A stretch of DNA of 6,473 nt from Clostridiaceae bacterium (lineage in GTDB: Bacteria; Bacillota; Clostridia; Saccharofermentanales; DTU023). Shown here piece after piece: positions 4,642 through 6,473 of this stretch. The notes beneath the pieces are model-generated. The model saw only the letters and a program-made list of their open reading frames with translations. It searched no databases and was not told the DNA's origin. The position numbers and the translations under genes were made by a program. The stretch's first letter is position 1. Each line of letters opens with the position of its first letter. Where the stretch lies: positions 1 to 6,473 of the forward strand of contig JAAZJV010000035.1 in NCBI GenBank assembly GCA_012800135.1, read 5' to 3'.

Positions 4642-6473
4642 ATGCACGATCGACTGAATCCAAAAAAGGGCATACGTGCGGTGACACTGCGTACGAACCG
4701 TGTACCGGCTACCCGGTTGCGGCGCACTATGTCAAAGATTCTTTCTAAGAATCTTCTTCTTTACGCGCTCGCCGTGATCGCGTTTGTCGCTGTGCTTTCC
4801 GTTTTTATCGCGCAAATGGTCGTTTCCAATAAAAAAGAAACGGCGATTAAAGCGTTCGAGCAATTCGATCATAAGAATCATCAGGTCGCGCTGATCAATC
4901 GTGGCGATACGCCGGATATGATCCAGCCGAATAATGCTTCTGAATCGGATTCTATGTTGCCTGAGGTTGTCGATGACACGACGCCGCCAAATGACGCCCT
5001 TGTTATTGAAATTATTGATAATACCGACCCGTCGGAGACAGATCCTGAAGCGTCGCTGAATGTGCTCCCGACAGAGCCGGATGAGACTGAAGCACCCGAA
5101 GCGCCTAAAACGATTCCTGCGAAGATACCTGTAGACAATACGCCGCACTACGTTCAAAAAGAAGTTGTATATGTGCGTGTCGGGCCAGGTCAAAATCATG
5201 ATATTGAGGGAATTGCCACTTTCGGTTTGAAGCTTGTTGTTCTCGAAAAAGGTTCCGAGTGGTCAAAAGTACGTACTGAGACGGGGATCACCGGCTACAT
5301 GCGCAATGATCTTTTTGATGTCAATGTACCCGTACGTCCGGAACCTGTCGCTCCGCCTGCACCTGTCGACCTCTACGTTAAGGCGAAGGTTGTCAATCTT
5401 CGTGAACAGCCTTCTGAGAATTCAGCGGTGATCATTTATCTTTGTGAGAATGATCGAGTCAGTCTGATCGCTGAAAAAGGCGATTGGGTTCAAGTCAGCA
5501 TAGTCGGCGGCATTGAAGGCTATATTCACAAGGATCTCTTGAAAAATTCGCCTCCCGAGGACACGTTTGAGAGAATGGAGCGCACGCTCTATGTTATTGA
5601 AGACGGCGTCTTGTTACGCAATTCACCGTCATCTAACGGACCGATTCTCGACTCAGTGAATCGCGATGAAAGCGTATATGAAATTGAGGCCAATAGTACG
5701 TGGTCAAAGGTACGCTTGTCAAACGACAAAACAGGCTTCATACGTAGCGATATGTTGACCGTCGTTACTCCTCCTCCGGCAGGATACACTCGTGTAGAAA
5801 AAACGGTGTACATAGACTCTGCTTCTGTGAACATTCGTACAATGCCGAATACGGATTCATTGATTGTTGCTGTTGTTTATGAAGGGACTTCTATTCTGAC
5901 AAAAGCAGTAGGAAGTGAATGGACGATGGTGAAAGCGCCGAACGGTGAGATCGGTTATATTCGCAATGATTTGCTTCGCGATACGGCGACCGCGCCTACA
6001 TCTCCTCCCTCTACGACACCTCCGTCGTCAAGCGCTGGAACGACGAAACCTGCCATTCCGACGACGAAGCCAACCACTCCGCCGGCACCTAGCACATCCA
6101 CAGCCAAAGGCAACCCGGCCAATGACGCCGTACGCGCTCGTATTGTTGAGATCGCAAGATCGTGTGTCGGTGTGCCGTACCTGTCACGTGTCGATGCGGT
6201 GACGAAGAATTACATGGATTGTTCCGGTCTCGTGTATTACGTCTATAAAGTTGCCGGTTTCAACTGGCGATCCAGAGAGAGCGCTAATCATATTGCTCAT
6301 ACCTATGGCACAAGGGTGGCTTTCAGACCGTACGATTACTCTACACTTTTGCCCGGTGACCTATTATTCTACTCCAGCAATGGCGGAAGAACTTATGATC
6401 ACGTTGGAATCTACATTGGTGGGGGACAGTTTGTTCACGCAACACGTCCTACTGCCAAAATTGAAGGTGTGGG
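4642..6473 (+). CDS. Membrane-anchored cell-wall hydrolase: four SH3-like repeats plus NlpC/P60 domain (3' end cut)
   Basis: The frame is open from the ATG at 4642 to the window end: 610 codons plus a partial one, no stop. Residues 1-35 are basic (cytoplasmic side) and 37-61 form one membrane segment (NLLLYALAVIAFVAVLSVFIAQMVV), so it is a signal anchor. Residues ~62-168 are an acidic, Pro/Thr-rich linker. Four bacterial SH3-like repeats follow at about 168-227, 243-301, 314-373 and 385-446, each with an R-x-x-P/G-type turn and ending in GYMRNDLF, GYIHKDLL, GFIRSDML or GYIRNDLL. A Pro/Thr/Ser linker (447-490) leads to the NlpC/P60 domain from ~495: catalytic Cys527 in MDCSGL, PGDLLFY (571-577), catalytic His587 in YDHVGIYIGGG, and His599 in FVHAT as the third polar residue. 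Such enzymes cut peptidoglycan stem peptides (typically gamma-D-Glu-diamino acid bonds), with SH3 repeats binding the wall. Probably only the last 20-40 residues are missing. A role in growth or cell separation is inferred. Confidence 0.92.
   Translation, partial: MHDRLNPKKGIRAVTLRTNRVPATRLRRTMSKILSKNLLLYALAVIAFVAVLSVFIAQMVVSNKKETAIKAFEQFDHKNHQVALINRGDTPDMIQPNNASESDSMLPEVVDDTTPPNDALVIEIIDNTDPSETDPEASLNVLPTEPDETEAPEAPKTIPAKIPVDNTPHYVQKEVVYVRVGPGQNHDIEGIATFGLKLVVLEKGSEWSKVRTETGITGYMRNDLFDVNVPVRPEPVAPPAPVDLYVKAKVVNLREQPSENSAVIIYLCENDRVSLIAEKGDWVQVSIVGGIEGYIHKDLLKNSPPEDTFERMERTLYVIEDGVLLRNSPSSNGPILDSVNRDESVYEIEANSTWSKVRLSNDKTGFIRSDMLTVVTPPPAGYTRVEKTVYIDSASVNIRTMPNTDSLIVAVVYEGTSILTKAVGSEWTMVKAPNGEIGYIRNDLLRDTATAPTSPPSTTPPSSSAGTTKPAIPTTKPTTPPAPSTSTAKGNPANDAVRARIVEIARSCVGVPYLSRVDAVTKNYMDCSGLVYYVYKVAGFNWRSRESANHIAHTYGTRVAFRPYDYSTLLPGDLLFYSSNGGRTYDHVGIYIGGGQFVHATRPTAKIEGV

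Noticed and set aside
4732..5199. Open frame of 155 codons on the minus strand
   Set aside because: It lies entirely inside the wall hydrolase gene, which has clear domains. The translation is Arg-rich without any recognisable motif, as expected for an antisense shadow.
5997..6110. Repeat-like ACG/CCT-rich DNA
   Set aside because: It encodes the Pro/Thr/Ser linker before the NlpC/P60 domain; the low complexity is explained by the protein.

Overview
The window looks like chromosomal DNA from a low-to-moderate-GC Gram-positive anaerobe, probably of the Bacillota (Clostridia or a related class). The grounds are strong AGGAGG-type ribosome binding sites, citrate-lyase genes of fermentative type, and a membrane-anchored SH3/NlpC-P60 cell-wall hydrolase. 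No mobile element, rRNA, tRNA or CRISPR was seen. The genus cannot be named from the sequence.

Layout, left to right. (1) 1-215: the 3' end of citF, the citrate lyase alpha subunit (plus strand), cut by the window edge. (2) 260-1369: a minus-strand extended SDR (NAD(P)-dependent epimerase/reductase type), convergent with citF. (3) 1370-1821: a divergent intergenic region of about 450 bases. It holds a candidate operator palindrome for the SDR gene, a TATAAT promoter reading right, and a hairpin-rich leader of about 180 nt. (4) 1822-2802: a P-loop protein whose C-terminal half resembles the 'second additional domain' (editing domain) of alanyl-tRNA synthetase, with one metal-ligand His replaced by Asp. 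(5) 2917-4542: a CitX-CitG fusion that makes and attaches the citrate lyase prosthetic group, preceded by two adjacent hairpins. (6) 4642-6473: a cell-wall hydrolase with a membrane anchor, four SH3-like repeats and an NlpC/P60 catalytic domain, running off the right edge behind its own extended -10 promoter.

How they fit: citF and citX-citG belong to one pathway. The citrate lyase acyl carrier protein needs 2'-(5''-triphosphoribosyl)-3'-dephospho-CoA, which CitG makes and CitX transfers. Here the two ends of that system are separated by an inverted SDR gene and a P-loop/AlaRS-like gene that has its own promoter and leader. The P-loop gene and citX-citG lie in the same direction and may share a transcript, so this unstudied-looking protein is a candidate accessory or regulator of the citrate system. 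That link rests on position only. The wall hydrolase appears to be an independent unit.

The most unusual content is the P-loop/AlaRS-like protein with its structured leader, and the paired hairpins covering the start of citX-citG, which lacks a good Shine-Dalgarno sequence.
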